From: Pseudonocardia kunmingensis
Lineage (GTDB): Bacteria > Actinomycetota > Actinomycetes > Mycobacteriales > Pseudonocardiaceae
Assembly (NCBI RefSeq): GCF_006716445.1
Contig: NZ_VFPA01000001.1
Coordinates: 310,001-374,000 of the forward strand
Reading direction: 5' to 3'
Length of the DNA: 64,000 nucleotides
The position numbers were made by a program, and so were the translations under genes. The notes under the pieces were generated by a model. The model saw only the letters and a program-made list of their open reading frames with translations. It was not told the DNA's origin and searched no databases. This document shows, piece by piece, positions 26,047 through 34,255 of this stretch. The stretch's first letter is position 1; every line of letters begins with the position of its first letter.

Positions 26047-26814
26047 GTGCGTACCGGTCGGGATCGGAGTCGGTTCTACGCAGCCGGCTGGCTCGCCACC
26101 GGCGTGATCTCCGCTGTCGCGTTCGTGCAATGGCGGGCGTATGTGCGCGAGGTCGAGCAGCGTGCCGAGGAGGCCGAGCGCACCCGCGAGGAGGCCGGTC
26201 GCCGCCACGCGGTCGAGGAGCGCCTGCACATCGCTCGGGAACTCCACGACTCGCTGACGCACAGCATCTCGGTGATCAAGGTCCAGGCCGGTGTGGCGGC
26301 GCACCTGGCCCGGAAGAAGGGTGAGGAGCCGGCCGCGGCACTGCTGGCCATCCAGGAGGCGAGCAGCAACGCGTCCCGCGAGCTCCGGGCGACCCTCGAC
26401 ACCCTGCGCCGCGACGACGACGCGAACGGCGCGGGCCTCGAGCGGATGACGGCGCTGGTCGAGCAGGCTCGCGCCGCCGGCCTGCCCGTCACGGTCGTGG
26501 TCGAGGGACGCGCGCGCCCGCTGCCGCCGCAGGTCGACCAGACGGCCTACCGCGTCATCCAGGAGGCCCTGACCAACGTCACCCGGCACGCCGGCGAGGC
26601 GACCGCGACCGTGTGCCTCCGCTACCGACGCGGGGCGCTGACGGTGCGCGTCACCGACGACGGCGACACCTCCCGCGAGCCGCCGGTGCCCGGCCACGGG
26701 CTGATCGGCATGCGGGAACGGGTCACCGGGCTCGGCGGCCACCTGGTGGCGGGCCCCGGCCCGGTCAGGGGCTTCTCGGTCGTGGCCGAGCTGCCGACGA
26801 ACGGACGTCGATGA
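26047..26814 (+). CDS. Short NarL-type sensor histidine kinase
   Basis: A 255-aa kinase: one hydrophobic segment (AAGWLATGVISAVAFVQW, about residues 12-30), a coiled-coil (REVEQRAEEAERTREEAG), HisKA_3 dimerisation/phosphoacceptor domain with His67 in ARELHDSLTHSISVIKVQ, and a HATPase_c domain (VIQEALTNVTRHA N-box, VTDDG G1, GHGLIGMRERV G2). Most relatives have four to six membrane helices before the HisKA_3 part; here only one remains. GTG 26047 is proposed; an ATG at 25924 would add 41 Pro/Ser-rich residues without a membrane helix. Overlaps the response regulator by ATGA. Confidence 0.88.
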   Translation: MRTGRDRSRFYAAGWLATGVISAVAFVQWRAYVREVEQRAEEAERTREEAGRRHAVEERLHIARELHDSLTHSISVIKVQAGVAAHLARKKGEEPAAALLAIQEASSNASRELRATLDTLRRDDDANGAGLERMTALVEQARAAGLPVTVVVEGRARPLPPQVDQTAYRVIQEALTNVTRHAGEATATVCLRYRRGALTVRVTDDGDTSREPPVPGHGLIGMRERVTGLGGHLVAGPGPVRGFSVVAELPTNGRR

Positions 26815-27509
26815 TCACCGTCGTACTCGTCGACGATCAGGAACTGATCCGCTCCGGCATCCGGGCCCTCCTGGACGCGGAGGACGACCTGACCGTGCTC
26901 GCCGAGGCCGGTAACGGTCGGGACGGTGTCGATGCCGCCCTCGCGCACCGGCCGGACATCGTGCTCATGGACGTGCAGATGCCCGTGATGGACGGCATCG
27001 AGGCGACCCGGCGCATCGTCGAGGACGACCGGCTGGCCGGTGTGCAGGTCGTGATGCTGACCAACTACGGCTTCGACGAGCACCTGTTCAACGCGTTGCG
27101 CGCCGGGGCGGCGGGATTCCTCCTCAAGGACACCGACCCGGCCGGTCTGCTGCAGGCACTGCGGGTGGTCACCCGCGGCGACGCGCTGCTCTCGCCCGCG
27201 GTGACCCGGCAGCTGATCAGCGAGTTCGTCGCCCGGCCACCCGGTGCGCTCTCCTCGCCCGACCTCGACCTGCTCACCAACCGGGAGCGCGAGGTGGTGG
27301 CCCTCGTCGCTCACGGGCTCTCCAACGACGAGATCGCCGCGCGGATGGTCGTCAGCCCGACCACCGCGAAGACCCACGTGAGCCGCGCGATGACCAAGCT
27401 GCAGGCCCGCGACCGCGCCCAGCTCGTCGTCCTCGCCTACGAGTCCGGACTCGTGGTACCCCGGCGGGCGCCACACGTCCGCGGGCGCCACGCCGGGGGA
27501 ACGGCGTAG
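26811..27509 (+). CDS. LuxR/NarL family response regulator
   Basis: 232 aa. Receiver domain with acidic pocket D8-D9, phosphoacceptor D54 (VLMDVQMPVMDG), conserved Lys in FLLKDTD; C-terminal LuxR HTH: LTNREREVVALVAHGLSNDEIAARMVVSPTTAKTHVSRAMTKL. Cognate of the overlapping kinase. The two-component genes are divergent from the hydrolase/ABC operon, so the likely regulon is that operon. The tail after the HTH (about 15 residues, Arg/Gly-rich) is not conserved. Confidence 0.95.
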   Translation: MITVVLVDDQELIRSGIRALLDAEDDLTVLAEAGNGRDGVDAALAHRPDIVLMDVQMPVMDGIEATRRIVEDDRLAGVQVVMLTNYGFDEHLFNALRAGAAGFLLKDTDPAGLLQALRVVTRGDALLSPAVTRQLISEFVARPPGALSSPDLDLLTNREREVVALVAHGLSNDEIAARMVVSPTTAKTHVSRAMTKLQARDRAQLVVLAYESGLVVPRRAPHVRGRHAGGTA

Positions 27510-27519
27510 GTTGCAGCCC

Positions 27520-28557
27520 GTGCAGGCCGGGGACGGTGTGGGCGACGAGACCGCGTTCACGACGCTGGTCCAGCGCCACCGGCGCGAGCTGCGGGTGCAC
27601 TGCTACCGGATGCTCGGCTCCTACGACGAGGCCGAGGACCTGGTGCAGGAGACGTTCCTGCGGGCCTGGAAGGGCATGAGCAGCTTCGAGGGGCGTTCGA
27701 GCGTCCGCGCCTGGCTCTACCGGATCGCCACGAACGCCTGCCTCGACGTCCTCGACAGCCGGAGCCGGCGGGTGCTGCCACCGGACCTGCGGCCGCCCTC
27801 GGACGCGAGCGCCGACCTGCCGCCCCGCACCGACCTCCCCTGGCTGCAGCCCTTCCCCGACCGGATGTGGGAGCCGGTCGCGTCGGAGGACGCCGACCCG
27901 GCGGCGGTGGCGGTGACGCGCGAGACGATCGAGCTGGCCTTCCTGGCCGCGCTGCACCACCTGCCGCCCCGCCAGCGCGCCGCGTTGCTGCTGTTCGACG
28001 TGCTGGGGTGGCGGGCCGCGCAGATCGCCCCGGTGCTGGGCGGCAGCGTCGCGTCGGTGAACAGCGCGCTGCAGCGGGCCCGCGCCACGCTGCGCGAGCG
28101 GCTGCCCGAGCGGCGCGCGGAGTGGGCGGCGGCGACGGGGGCCACCCCCGAGGAGCGCGCGGTGCTGCGCCGCTACATGGACGCGGTGGAACGCGCCGAC
28201 CTCGACACCGTCGCGGCGCTGCTCGCCGAGGACGTGCGCACCTCGATGCCGCCGTGGCCGATGTGGTTCCGCGGCCGCGACACGGTGCTCGCCGCACTGG
28301 CGACGAGCTGGGACCCCACGGCGCCGCACTACGTCGGGCGGTTCAAGGTGCTGCCGGTGCGGGCGAACGCGCAGCCGGCCGCGGCCGCGTACCTGCGCGC
28401 CCCCGGCGACACCGTCCACCACGCCTTCGCCGTCTCCGTGCTGCGGATCGAGGACGGCCTCGTCGTGGAGGCCACCGCCTTCCACGACACCGGTCTGTTC
28501 CCGGCGTTCGGGCTGCCCATGACCCTGCCCGCGGCGCTGGCACCGCCCGACCGATGA
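27520..28557 (+). CDS. ECF sigma factor with SnoaL-like C-terminal domain
   Basis: 345 aa, of the TIGR02960/SigG-like group. Region 2: FTTLVQRHRRELRVHCYRMLGSYDEAEDLVQETFLRAWKG; region 4: ALHHLPPRQRAALLLFDVLGWRAAQIAPVLGGSVASVNSALQRAR. The C-terminal 130 residues are a SnoaL-like NTF2-fold (RRYMDAVERADLDTVAALLAEDVRTSMPPWPMWFRG), a built-in ligand-sensing or regulatory domain in place of a separate anti-sigma. GTG 27520 is preferred; a TTG at 27511 is possible. No anti-sigma gene is adjacent. Followed by the RibD-like reductase gene 62 nt downstream. Confidence 0.92.
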   Translation: MQAGDGVGDETAFTTLVQRHRRELRVHCYRMLGSYDEAEDLVQETFLRAWKGMSSFEGRSSVRAWLYRIATNACLDVLDSRSRRVLPPDLRPPSDASADLPPRTDLPWLQPFPDRMWEPVASEDADPAAVAVTRETIELAFLAALHHLPPRQRAALLLFDVLGWRAAQIAPVLGGSVASVNSALQRARATLRERLPERRAEWAAATGATPEERAVLRRYMDAVERADLDTVAALLAEDVRTSMPPWPMWFRGRDTVLAALATSWDPTAPHYVGRFKVLPVRANAQPAAAAYLRAPGDTVHHAFAVSVLRIEDGLVVEATAFHDTGLFPAFGLPMTLPAALAPPDR

Positions 28558-28619
28558 GTTCCCCGGCGTCCTGCCGTCTCGACAGGGGTCAGGCACAACG
28601 ATCACTGTGGAGGTAGCTC

Positions 28620-29162
28620 ATGGCGAAGGTGCTGTACTCGGTCACGATGTCGCTGGACGGGTTCATCGCGGGACCCGGCGGTGACATGTCCTGGCTGACG
28701 CCCTTCCTCGGGCCGGACCCGCTGGTGACGGAGCTGATCAGCCGGACCGGCGCGATCCTCGTCGGCGGGCGCACGTTCCGCGGCGATTCCCCGCACCGGG
28801 GCACCGAGGCCGAGGGGCAGGTCTTCGGTGGCGGGTGGAGCGGTCCCCAGTTCGTGCTCACCAGCCGCCCGCCGCGGGAGCCGCTGCCGGGCTTCACCTT
28901 CGTCACGGACCTGCAGGAGGCCGTCACCGCGGCCCGCGCCGCCGCGGGCGACGGCTACGTGGACGTCCTCGGCGCGCGGACCGCCCGCTCGTGCCTGGAG
29001 GCCGGCGTCCTCGACGAGGTGCTCACGTGCATCGCCCCCGTCCTGCTCGGCGACGGCGTGCGGCTGTTCGACCACCCGGGCGGCACGACCGTCGCCCTCG
29101 AACGGATGGACGTGAGCCACACACCGCTCTCGACCAACATCTGGTACCGCGTCGCGCGCTGA
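28620..29162 (+). CDS. Dihydrofolate reductase-like protein (RibD C-terminal family)
   Basis: 180 aa, with the DHFR/RibD_C fold: SVTMSLDGFIAGPGGDMSWL at the start, GAILVGGRTFRGD, VLTSRPPREPLPGFTFVTD, DVLGARTARSCLEAGVLDEVLTCIAPVLLGDGVRLFD. This family reduces small carbonyl or pterin-like substrates with NADPH; the real substrate is unknown. ATG 28620 with GGAGG 8 nt upstream. Possibly cotranscribed with the preceding ECF sigma gene. Stop is 5 nt before palindrome E1. Confidence 0.9.
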   Translation: MAKVLYSVTMSLDGFIAGPGGDMSWLTPFLGPDPLVTELISRTGAILVGGRTFRGDSPHRGTEAEGQVFGGGWSGPQFVLTSRPPREPLPGFTFVTDLQEAVTAARAAAGDGYVDVLGARTARSCLEAGVLDEVLTCIAPVLLGDGVRLFDHPGGTTVALERMDVSHTPLSTNIWYRVAR

Positions 29163-29167
29163 CCACC

Positions 29168-29230
29168 GCACCTTGGAGCCTTACTGCTGATTCTCGGGCC
29201 CGGGAAGAGCAGTACGGCTCCAAGGTGCGT
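29168..29230. terminator. Palindromic element E1, likely bidirectional terminator
   Basis: Arms CGCACCTTGGAGCCTTACTG ... CAGTACGGCTCCAAGGTGCG around a short loop. It lies between the convergent RibD-like and rnhA genes, 5 and 6 nt from their stops. A second copy is at 45822-45884. Confidence 0.8.
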
Positions 29231-29236
29231 CAGGTG

Positions 29237-29689
29237 TCAGGGGCGGCCTGCAACCTCCGACAGGCCGCGGACGGCCAGGCGGTCGGCGCGCTCGTTCTCC
29301 GGGTGGCCTGCGTGGCCCTTCACCCAGAGCCACTCGACCTGGTGCCGCGACGCCGCCTCGTCCAGGCGCTGCCACAGGTCGGCGTTCTTCACCGGGGTCC
29401 GGGCCGAGGTGGTCCAGCCGTTGGCCTTCCACCGGGGCAGCCAGCTGAGGATGCCGTTGCGCACGTAGGTGCTGTCGGTGTAGATCCGCACGACGACGGG
29501 ACGGGTCAAGCTCTCCAGCGCCCGGATGGGGGCCATCAGCTCCATCCGGTTGTTGGTGGTGGGCCCGACCTCGCCGCCGCGGAGCTCCTTCTCGACGGCG
29601 CCGTACCGCAGGACGGCGCCCCAGCCACCCGGGCCGGGGTTCCCGCTGCACGCACCGTCGGTGAAGATCTCGACGACGCGGTCCGGCAC
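29237..29689 (-). CDS. rnhA: Ribonuclease HI
   Basis: Cleaves the RNA strand of RNA:DNA hybrids. 150 aa. The four catalytic acids are at D11 ([12 protein letters not shown]), E50 ([10 protein letters not shown]), D72 ([11 protein letters not shown]) and D136 (NERADRLA); the helper His126 ([10 protein letters not shown]) is present. Start GTG 29687-29689. The length and motif order match the E. coli type enzyme. Downstream of it on the same strand is only the E1 hairpin. Confidence 0.97.
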   Translation of the reverse strand: MPDRVVEIFTDGACSGNPGPGGWGAVLRYGAVEKELRGGEVGPTTNNRMELMAPIRALESLTRPVVVRIYTDSTYVRNGILSWLPRWKANGWTTSARTPVKNADLWQRLDEAASRHQVEWLWVKGHAGHPENERADRLAVRGLSEVAGRP

Positions 29690-29712
29690 CGGGTCACGCT
29701 ATCGCAGCGCGG

Positions 29713-30846
29713 TCAGGCGGCGGCCGCGTCGTCCACCGCGCGCAGCACGCGCAGCGCGTTGCGGCCGGCGAGCTTCGCGCAGTCCTCCTCGCTCCAGCCG
29801 CGCTCGAGCAGCGCGGCGAACAGCACCGGGTAGCGCGACACGTCCTCCAGCCCGACGGGCAGCTCCACCGTGCCGTCGTAGTCGCCGCCGAGACCGATGT
29901 GGTCGATGCCCGCCACCTCGCGGGCGTGCTCGACGTGCGCCACCACGTCGTCGAGCGTCGCCCGCGGGCACGGCGGGCCGTCCCAGTCGGCGGCGAAGGC
30001 GCTGCGGGCCGCCACGTCGCGGTGGTCATGGCCCGCCGCCGCCATCGCGTCCCCCAGCTCCCGGTCCCAGGCGGTCACCGCCGCCGAGACGAAGCGCGGC
30101 ACGAACGTCACCATGCAGACGCCGCCGTTCGCGGCCAGTGCGCCCAGCACGTCGTCCGGCACGTTGCGCGGGTGGTCGTTCACCGCGCGGCACGAGGAGT
30201 GCGTGAACAGCACCGGCGCCGCGGTCGTGGCGAGCGCGTCGCGCATCGTGGTGGCCGCGACGTGGGAGAGGTCGACGATCATCCCGATCCGGTTCATCTC
30301 CCGCACGACCTCGCGCCCGAAGTCGCTCAGGCCTCCGTGCACGGGCTCGTCGGTGGCCGAGTCGGCCCACTCGGTGTTCGCGTTGTGGGTGAGCGTCAGG
30401 TACCGGACGCCCAGACGGCGCAGCGCCCGCAGCACCCCGAGCGATCCGGCGATGCCGTGCCCGCCCTCGGCGCCGAGCAGCGAGGCCACCCGGCCCTGCG
30501 CGAACGCGGCCTCGGCGGCGTCGGCCGTGGTGGCGAGGGCGAGGTCCGGGTAGCGCTCGGTGAGCCGGTGCACGAGCTCGACCTGCTCGAGCAGGGCCGT
30601 CACCGCGTCGGAACCGGCGAACGAGCACGGCACGTACACCGACCAGAACTGCACCCCGACGCGTCCGGCCCGCAGCCGCGGCAGGTCGGTCTGCAGCGCG
30701 GGCATCCCGGCCACCAGGTCGGTCCCGGCGACGGCGTCGGCCGGGTCCGGGCCCGCGACGCGGCGCAGCGCCCACGGCAGGTCGTTGTGGCCGTCGACGA
30801 GCGGGGTGGCGGTGAGCAGTGCCTCGGCGCGCATGAGGTGATCCAC
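29713..30846 (-). CDS. Membrane dipeptidase (renal dipeptidase family, M19)
   Basis: A 377-aa zinc dipeptidase of amidohydrolase fold. Metal ligands are visible in VDGHNDLP (His20, Asp22), the bridging Glu in GAEGGHG, then SHVAATTM, and [32 protein letters not shown] is the family's C-terminal signature. No signal peptide, so cytosolic despite the name. GTG 30844-30846 is proposed, ATG 30832-30834 possible; the frame remains open to 31392 opposite the DUF309 gene. Confidence 0.93.
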   Translation of the reverse strand: MDHLMRAEALLTATPLVDGHNDLPWALRRVAGPDPADAVAGTDLVAGMPALQTDLPRLRAGRVGVQFWSVYVPCSFAGSDAVTALLEQVELVHRLTERYPDLALATTADAAEAAFAQGRVASLLGAEGGHGIAGSLGVLRALRRLGVRYLTLTHNANTEWADSATDEPVHGGLSDFGREVVREMNRIGMIVDLSHVAATTMRDALATTAAPVLFTHSSCRAVNDHPRNVPDDVLGALAANGGVCMVTFVPRFVSAAVTAWDRELGDAMAAAGHDHRDVAARSAFAADWDGPPCPRATLDDVVAHVEHAREVAGIDHIGLGGDYDGTVELPVGLEDVSRYPVLFAALLERGWSEEDCAKLAGRNALRVLRAVDDAAAA

Positions 30847-30882
30847 ACCGCCAGTGTGCTCCGCGCGTGGCACGGTGTGGAC

Positions 30883-31365
30883 GTGAGCATCGCGCGCGAC
30901 AGGGACCCGTCGGGACGGGCCCGCAACTCCCGCCCCCGCGACGCGGCGGGCCGCCCGCTCCCCCACGGCGCCGAGGGCGTGGAGCGGGTGCCCGAGGACC
31001 TCGTGCTCAGCGCCGACGAGAGCGTCACCGAGGCCCAGCGCCTGCTCGACGCCGGCCTGCCCTTCCCCGCGCACGAGGTGCTGGAGGCCGCGTGGAAGGC
31101 CGCGCCGGAACAGGAGCGGGAGCTGTGGCGCGGGCTCGCGCAGCTCGCCGTCGGCCTGACGCACGCGCAGCGCGGCAACGCCAAGGGCGCCGCGGCGCTG
31201 CTCGAACGCGCCGCGGACCGGATCGGGTCCTGGGCCGCTCCGCCGCCCGCAGGCGTCGACGTCCGCGGGCTCCGCGCGTTCGCCGACGCGCTCGCGACGC
31301 GGATCGCCGCGCACGGCCTCACCGGCATCCCCGAGGCCGACCTGCGCCCGCGCCTGCGCGGCTGA
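30883..31365 (+). CDS. DUF309 domain protein
   Basis: 160 aa. The first 45 residues are Arg/Pro-rich and variable; the rest is the all-helical DUF309 domain: [25 protein letters not shown] (the His-Glu of the family), [19 protein letters not shown] and [13 protein letters not shown]. Function unknown. GTG 30883 is taken; GTG 30877 is in frame. Divergent from the dipeptidase with about 36 nt between starts. Its stop lies 7 nt before the 68-bp element F1. Confidence 0.85.
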   Translation: MSIARDRDPSGRARNSRPRDAAGRPLPHGAEGVERVPEDLVLSADESVTEAQRLLDAGLPFPAHEVLEAAWKAAPEQERELWRGLAQLAVGLTHAQRGNAKGAAALLERAADRIGSWAAPPPAGVDVRGLRAFADALATRIAAHGLTGIPEADLRPRLRG

Positions 31366-31371
31366 GCAGGT

Positions 31372-31439
31372 TCCCACCCGGACGAACGGCACTCTCGTCG
31401 GTACCTAGCCGACGAAAGTGCCGTTCGTCATGCGAATCC
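31372..31439. repeat. 68-bp palindromic element F1
   Basis: Inverted repeat GACGAACGGCACTCTCGTCG ... GACGAAAGTGCCGTTCGTC with a 7-nt centre (TACCTAG), 31381-31429, plus flanks TCCCACCCG and ATGCGAATCC. The whole 68 bp is identical, in reverse orientation, to 57014-57081. It separates the DUF309 and GNAT genes. Confidence 0.9.
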
Positions 31440-31465
31440 TGGCGCGTCTCCGCCATGATCGGCGG

Positions 31466-32581
31466 GTGCCGCTGCCCACGTCCGCGCCGACGCTGACCGA
31501 CGGCGTGGTGACCCTGCGCGCCCACACCCCCGACGACGCGGAGGGCGTGCTGGCGATGGCGCGCGACCCCGAGACCGTGCGCTGGACGAGCATCCCCGTC
31601 CCGTACGGCCCCGGCCACGCGCGGCGCTGGATCGAGGAGAAGGCCCCGCACGACTGGCGCACCGGCGCGGCGTTCCGCTGGGCGGTCGAGGCGGACGGGC
31701 GCTTCGCCGGCAACCTGGACGTGAACCCGGGTCCGCCGCCGTCGGTCGGTTTCGGGCTCGCACCGGTGGCGCGCGGGCGCGGGGTGATGGCGCGGGCGCA
31801 GCGGCTCGCGGCGCGGTGGGCGTTCCGCGAGGCCGGACTGCCGGTGCTGCACTGGTGGGCACAGGCGGGCAACCTCGCGTCCTGGCGCGTGGCGCACGCC
31901 TGCGGCTTCCGCCACGAGGGCACGCGGCGCCTCGCCGTGCCCCGCCGCGGCGGGCTGGTGGACGGCTGGTTCGCCTCGCTCACCGCCACCGACCCGATGA
32001 CCCCGCGGACGATCTGGTGGCCGACGCCGACGCTCACCGGCGAGCGCGTCCGGCTCCGCCCGCACACCGCCGCGGACCTGCCGCGGATCGTCGAGGCCTG
32101 CGCGGATCCGCGCACCCGGCACTGGCTGCCCGGCCTGCCGCACCCCTACACCGTGGAGGCGGCACAGGAGTTCGTCCTGACGGCCCGGCTCGACGAGTCG
32201 CTCGGGCGCAGCGTCACCTGGGCGGTGGCGGACCCGGTCGACGACCGGCTGCTCGCGAACATCTCGGTGTTCGCGCTCGACGACCCCGTCAACCCCACCG
32301 CGGGCGAGATCGGCTACTGGGCCCATCCGGACGCCCGGGGGCGCGGGGTGGTCGGCGGGGCGCTGGACCTGGTCGTGGCGCACGCCGTCACGCCTGTGGC
32401 TGCGGGCGGGCTGGGCCGACACCGGCTGCAGATCGGCGCGTCCTGGTCCAACACCGCGAGCCGGCACGTGGCCGAGCGCGCCGGCTTCCGCCTCGCCGGC
32501 CGGTTCACCCGCGACGGCGTGGTCGGGATCGACGGCGACCGGACGATCGAGGACGGTGCCTGGTACGAGCTGCTGGCGTGA
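31466..32581 (+). CDS. Tandem GNAT acetyltransferase (RimJ/RimL type)
   Basis: 371 aa with two GNAT domains. Domain 1 (about 8-170): VVTLRAHTPDDAEGVLAMARD, APVARGRGVMARAQRLAARWAF (acetyl-CoA P-loop), NLASWRVAHACGFRHEG. Domain 2 (about 195-370): RVRLRPHTAADLPRIVEACAD, HPDARGRGVVGGALDLVV, NTASRHVAERAGFRLAG. Both keep the R/Q-x-x-G-x-G/A signature, so both could be active. Substrate not known; such pairs N-acetylate proteins or small amines. GTG 31466 is used because the upstream ATG (31418) lies inside element F1. Confidence 0.88.
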   Translation: MPLPTSAPTLTDGVVTLRAHTPDDAEGVLAMARDPETVRWTSIPVPYGPGHARRWIEEKAPHDWRTGAAFRWAVEADGRFAGNLDVNPGPPPSVGFGLAPVARGRGVMARAQRLAARWAFREAGLPVLHWWAQAGNLASWRVAHACGFRHEGTRRLAVPRRGGLVDGWFASLTATDPMTPRTIWWPTPTLTGERVRLRPHTAADLPRIVEACADPRTRHWLPGLPHPYTVEAAQEFVLTARLDESLGRSVTWAVADPVDDRLLANISVFALDDPVNPTAGEIGYWAHPDARGRGVVGGALDLVVAHAVTPVAAGGLGRHRLQIGASWSNTASRHVAERAGFRLAGRFTRDGVVGIDGDRTIEDGAWYELLA

Positions 32582-32603
32582 GCAGCGTCGGCGGGCGGCG
32601 GGG

Positions 32604-33341
32604 CTACCGCGGCATCCGCCGCCACAGGGCCCGCGGGGCGTGCCGCAGCACGGCGAAGATCGGGCGCAGCACGCCCGGCACCCACACCTCGCCGCGCCCG
32701 GCGCGCAGCGCGGCCACCGTGGCCTCCGCGACCTCGGCCGGGGTGGACGAGAACGGCGCGGGCGTCATCCCGTCGGTCATGCGCCCGATGACGAACCCCG
32801 GCCGCACCAGCAGCAGCCGGACGCCGCTGCCGTGCAGGGAGTCGGCGAGGCCGCTCGCGAAGCCGTCAAGGCCCGCCTTCGCCGAGCCGTAGACGAAGTT
32901 GGCCCGCCGCACCCGCGCCCCCGCCACGGACGAGAACACCACGAGCGTGCCGTGGCCCTGGGTGCGCAGGATCGCGGCCAGCTGCAGCAGGACGGCGACC
33001 TGGGCGACGTAGTCGGTGTGCACGATCGCCAGCGCGTGTGCGGGGTCGCGCTCGGCGCGGGCCTGGTCGCCGAGGATCCCGAAGGCGACCACGACCACGT
33101 CGAGCCGCCCGTGGCGGCGCACGACGTCGAGCAGGACGGAGCGGTGGGTGTCGACGGCGTCGGCGTCGAACTCGACCCGGTCCACCTCCGCGGCCCTCGC
33201 CTCGCGCAGCACCTTCTCCTCGGTGTCGAGCTCGGCGCTGCGCCGGGCCGCCAGCACCACGGTGGCTCCCGGGGCGATCCGCCGTGCCACCTCGACCCCG
33301 ATCTCGCTGCGCCCTCCGAGCACCAGCACGTTCTCCCCCAT
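32604..33341 (-). CDS. SDR oxidoreductase resembling decaprenylphosphoryl-2-ketoribose reductase DprE2
   Basis: 245 aa. The nucleotide motif VLGGRSEIGVEVARRI (GGxSxIG), VVAFGILGDQ, SSVAGARVRRANFVYGSAKAGLDGF with the Tyr-x3-Lys pair, RPGFVIGRMT, and a C-terminal VLRHAPRALWRRMPR follow the pattern remembered for mycobacterial DprE2 (Rv3791). DprE2 completes epimerisation of decaprenylphosphoryl ribose to arabinose, the donor for arabinan. No DprE1 flavoprotein gene is nearby, so this may be a paralogue with another substrate. Start ATG 33339-33341; divergent from aroE. Confidence 0.85.
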   Translation of the reverse strand: MGENVLVLGGRSEIGVEVARRIAPGATVVLAARRSAELDTEEKVLREARAAEVDRVEFDADAVDTHRSVLLDVVRRHGRLDVVVVAFGILGDQARAERDPAHALAIVHTDYVAQVAVLLQLAAILRTQGHGTLVVFSSVAGARVRRANFVYGSAKAGLDGFASGLADSLHGSGVRLLLVRPGFVIGRMTDGMTPAPFSSTPAEVAEATVAALRAGRGEVWVPGVLRPIFAVLRHAPRALWRRMPR

Positions 33342-33412
33342 CCGGCGAGCGTGGCACAGGCCACCGACGGCCTCGCAGCGGACCTCGTGGCGCGCCACGG
33401 GATACTGAGCGC

Positions 33413-34234
33413 ATGCGCGCCGCGGTACTCGGACATCCGGTCGGACACTCGCTGTCCCCGGTGCTGCACTCGGCCGCCTACGCCGCGCTCGGGCTCGACG
33501 GCTGGCACTACGACGCGCACGAGTGCGACGAGGCCGGCCTGGCGGGGTTCGTCGCCGGGCGCGGGCCCGAGTGGGCGGGCCTGTCGCTGACGATGCCGCT
33601 CAAGCGGGTGGCCCTGGACGTCGCCAGGGAGGTCTCCCCGCTCGCGGCCGCCACGGGCGCGGCCAACACGCTGGTGCTGGCGGGCGGGCGCCGCTACGCC
33701 GACAACACCGACGTCGCCGGCGTCGTCGCGGCCCTGCGCGGCGCCGGTGCCGCGCCCGGCGGGCGCGCGGTGGTGCTGGGCGCGGGCGGCACGGCCCAGG
33801 CCACCCTCGCGGCGTTGCGCGAGCTGGGCATCCACGACGTGGCGGTGCTGGTGCGCAGCCGCTCCCGCACCGGCGAGCTGGACGCGGCGGCCGCCCGCCT
33901 CGGCGTCACGCCCACGGTCTGCGACGCCCTCCTCGACCCGGCGCGGGCCCGGGCCGAGCTCGCCACGGCCGACGTCGTCGTCTCGACGCTCCCCAGCGGT
34001 GCGGCAGACGCGTTCACCGGCGTCCGGGCGGGCGCCGTCCTGCTCGACGTGGTCTACGCGCCGTGGCCGACGGCGTTCGCCGCGGCGGCCGAGGCGGCGG
34101 GGGCGCGCGTCGTCAGCGGGCTGGAGATGCTGCTGCACCAGGCCGTGGCGCAGGTGGAGCTGATGACCGGGCGGACGCCCCCGGTCCCCGCCATGCGCGA
34201 GGCCCTCGACGCGGCGGTCGCCGCGCGGGTCTGA
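33413..34234 (+). CDS. aroE: Shikimate dehydrogenase
   Basis: Reduces 3-dehydroshikimate to shikimate with NADPH in aromatic amino-acid synthesis. 273 aa. Seen: substrate loop GHPVGHSLSPVLH at residues 7-19, catalytic Lys64 in LTMPLK, Asp100 in ADNTDVAG, the NADP loop VLGAGGTAQATLAAL, and VVSTLPSG. Start ATG 33413. The DprE2-like gene is divergent. Followed 21 nt later by the ROK gene. Confidence 0.95.
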   Translation: MRAAVLGHPVGHSLSPVLHSAAYAALGLDGWHYDAHECDEAGLAGFVAGRGPEWAGLSLTMPLKRVALDVAREVSPLAAATGAANTLVLAGGRRYADNTDVAGVVAALRGAGAAPGGRAVVLGAGGTAQATLAALRELGIHDVAVLVRSRSRTGELDAAAARLGVTPTVCDALLDPARARAELATADVVVSTLPSGAADAFTGVRAGAVLLDVVYAPWPTAFAAAAEAAGARVVSGLEMLLHQAVAQVELMTGRTPPVPAMREALDAAVAARV

Positions 34235-34255
34235 CCCGCCACCTATCATCCGCCC

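Noticed and set aside
31418..31465. Extension of the GNAT gene to ATG 31418
   Set aside because: These codons lie in the 68-bp repeat F1; the same peptide would be created wherever the element lands.
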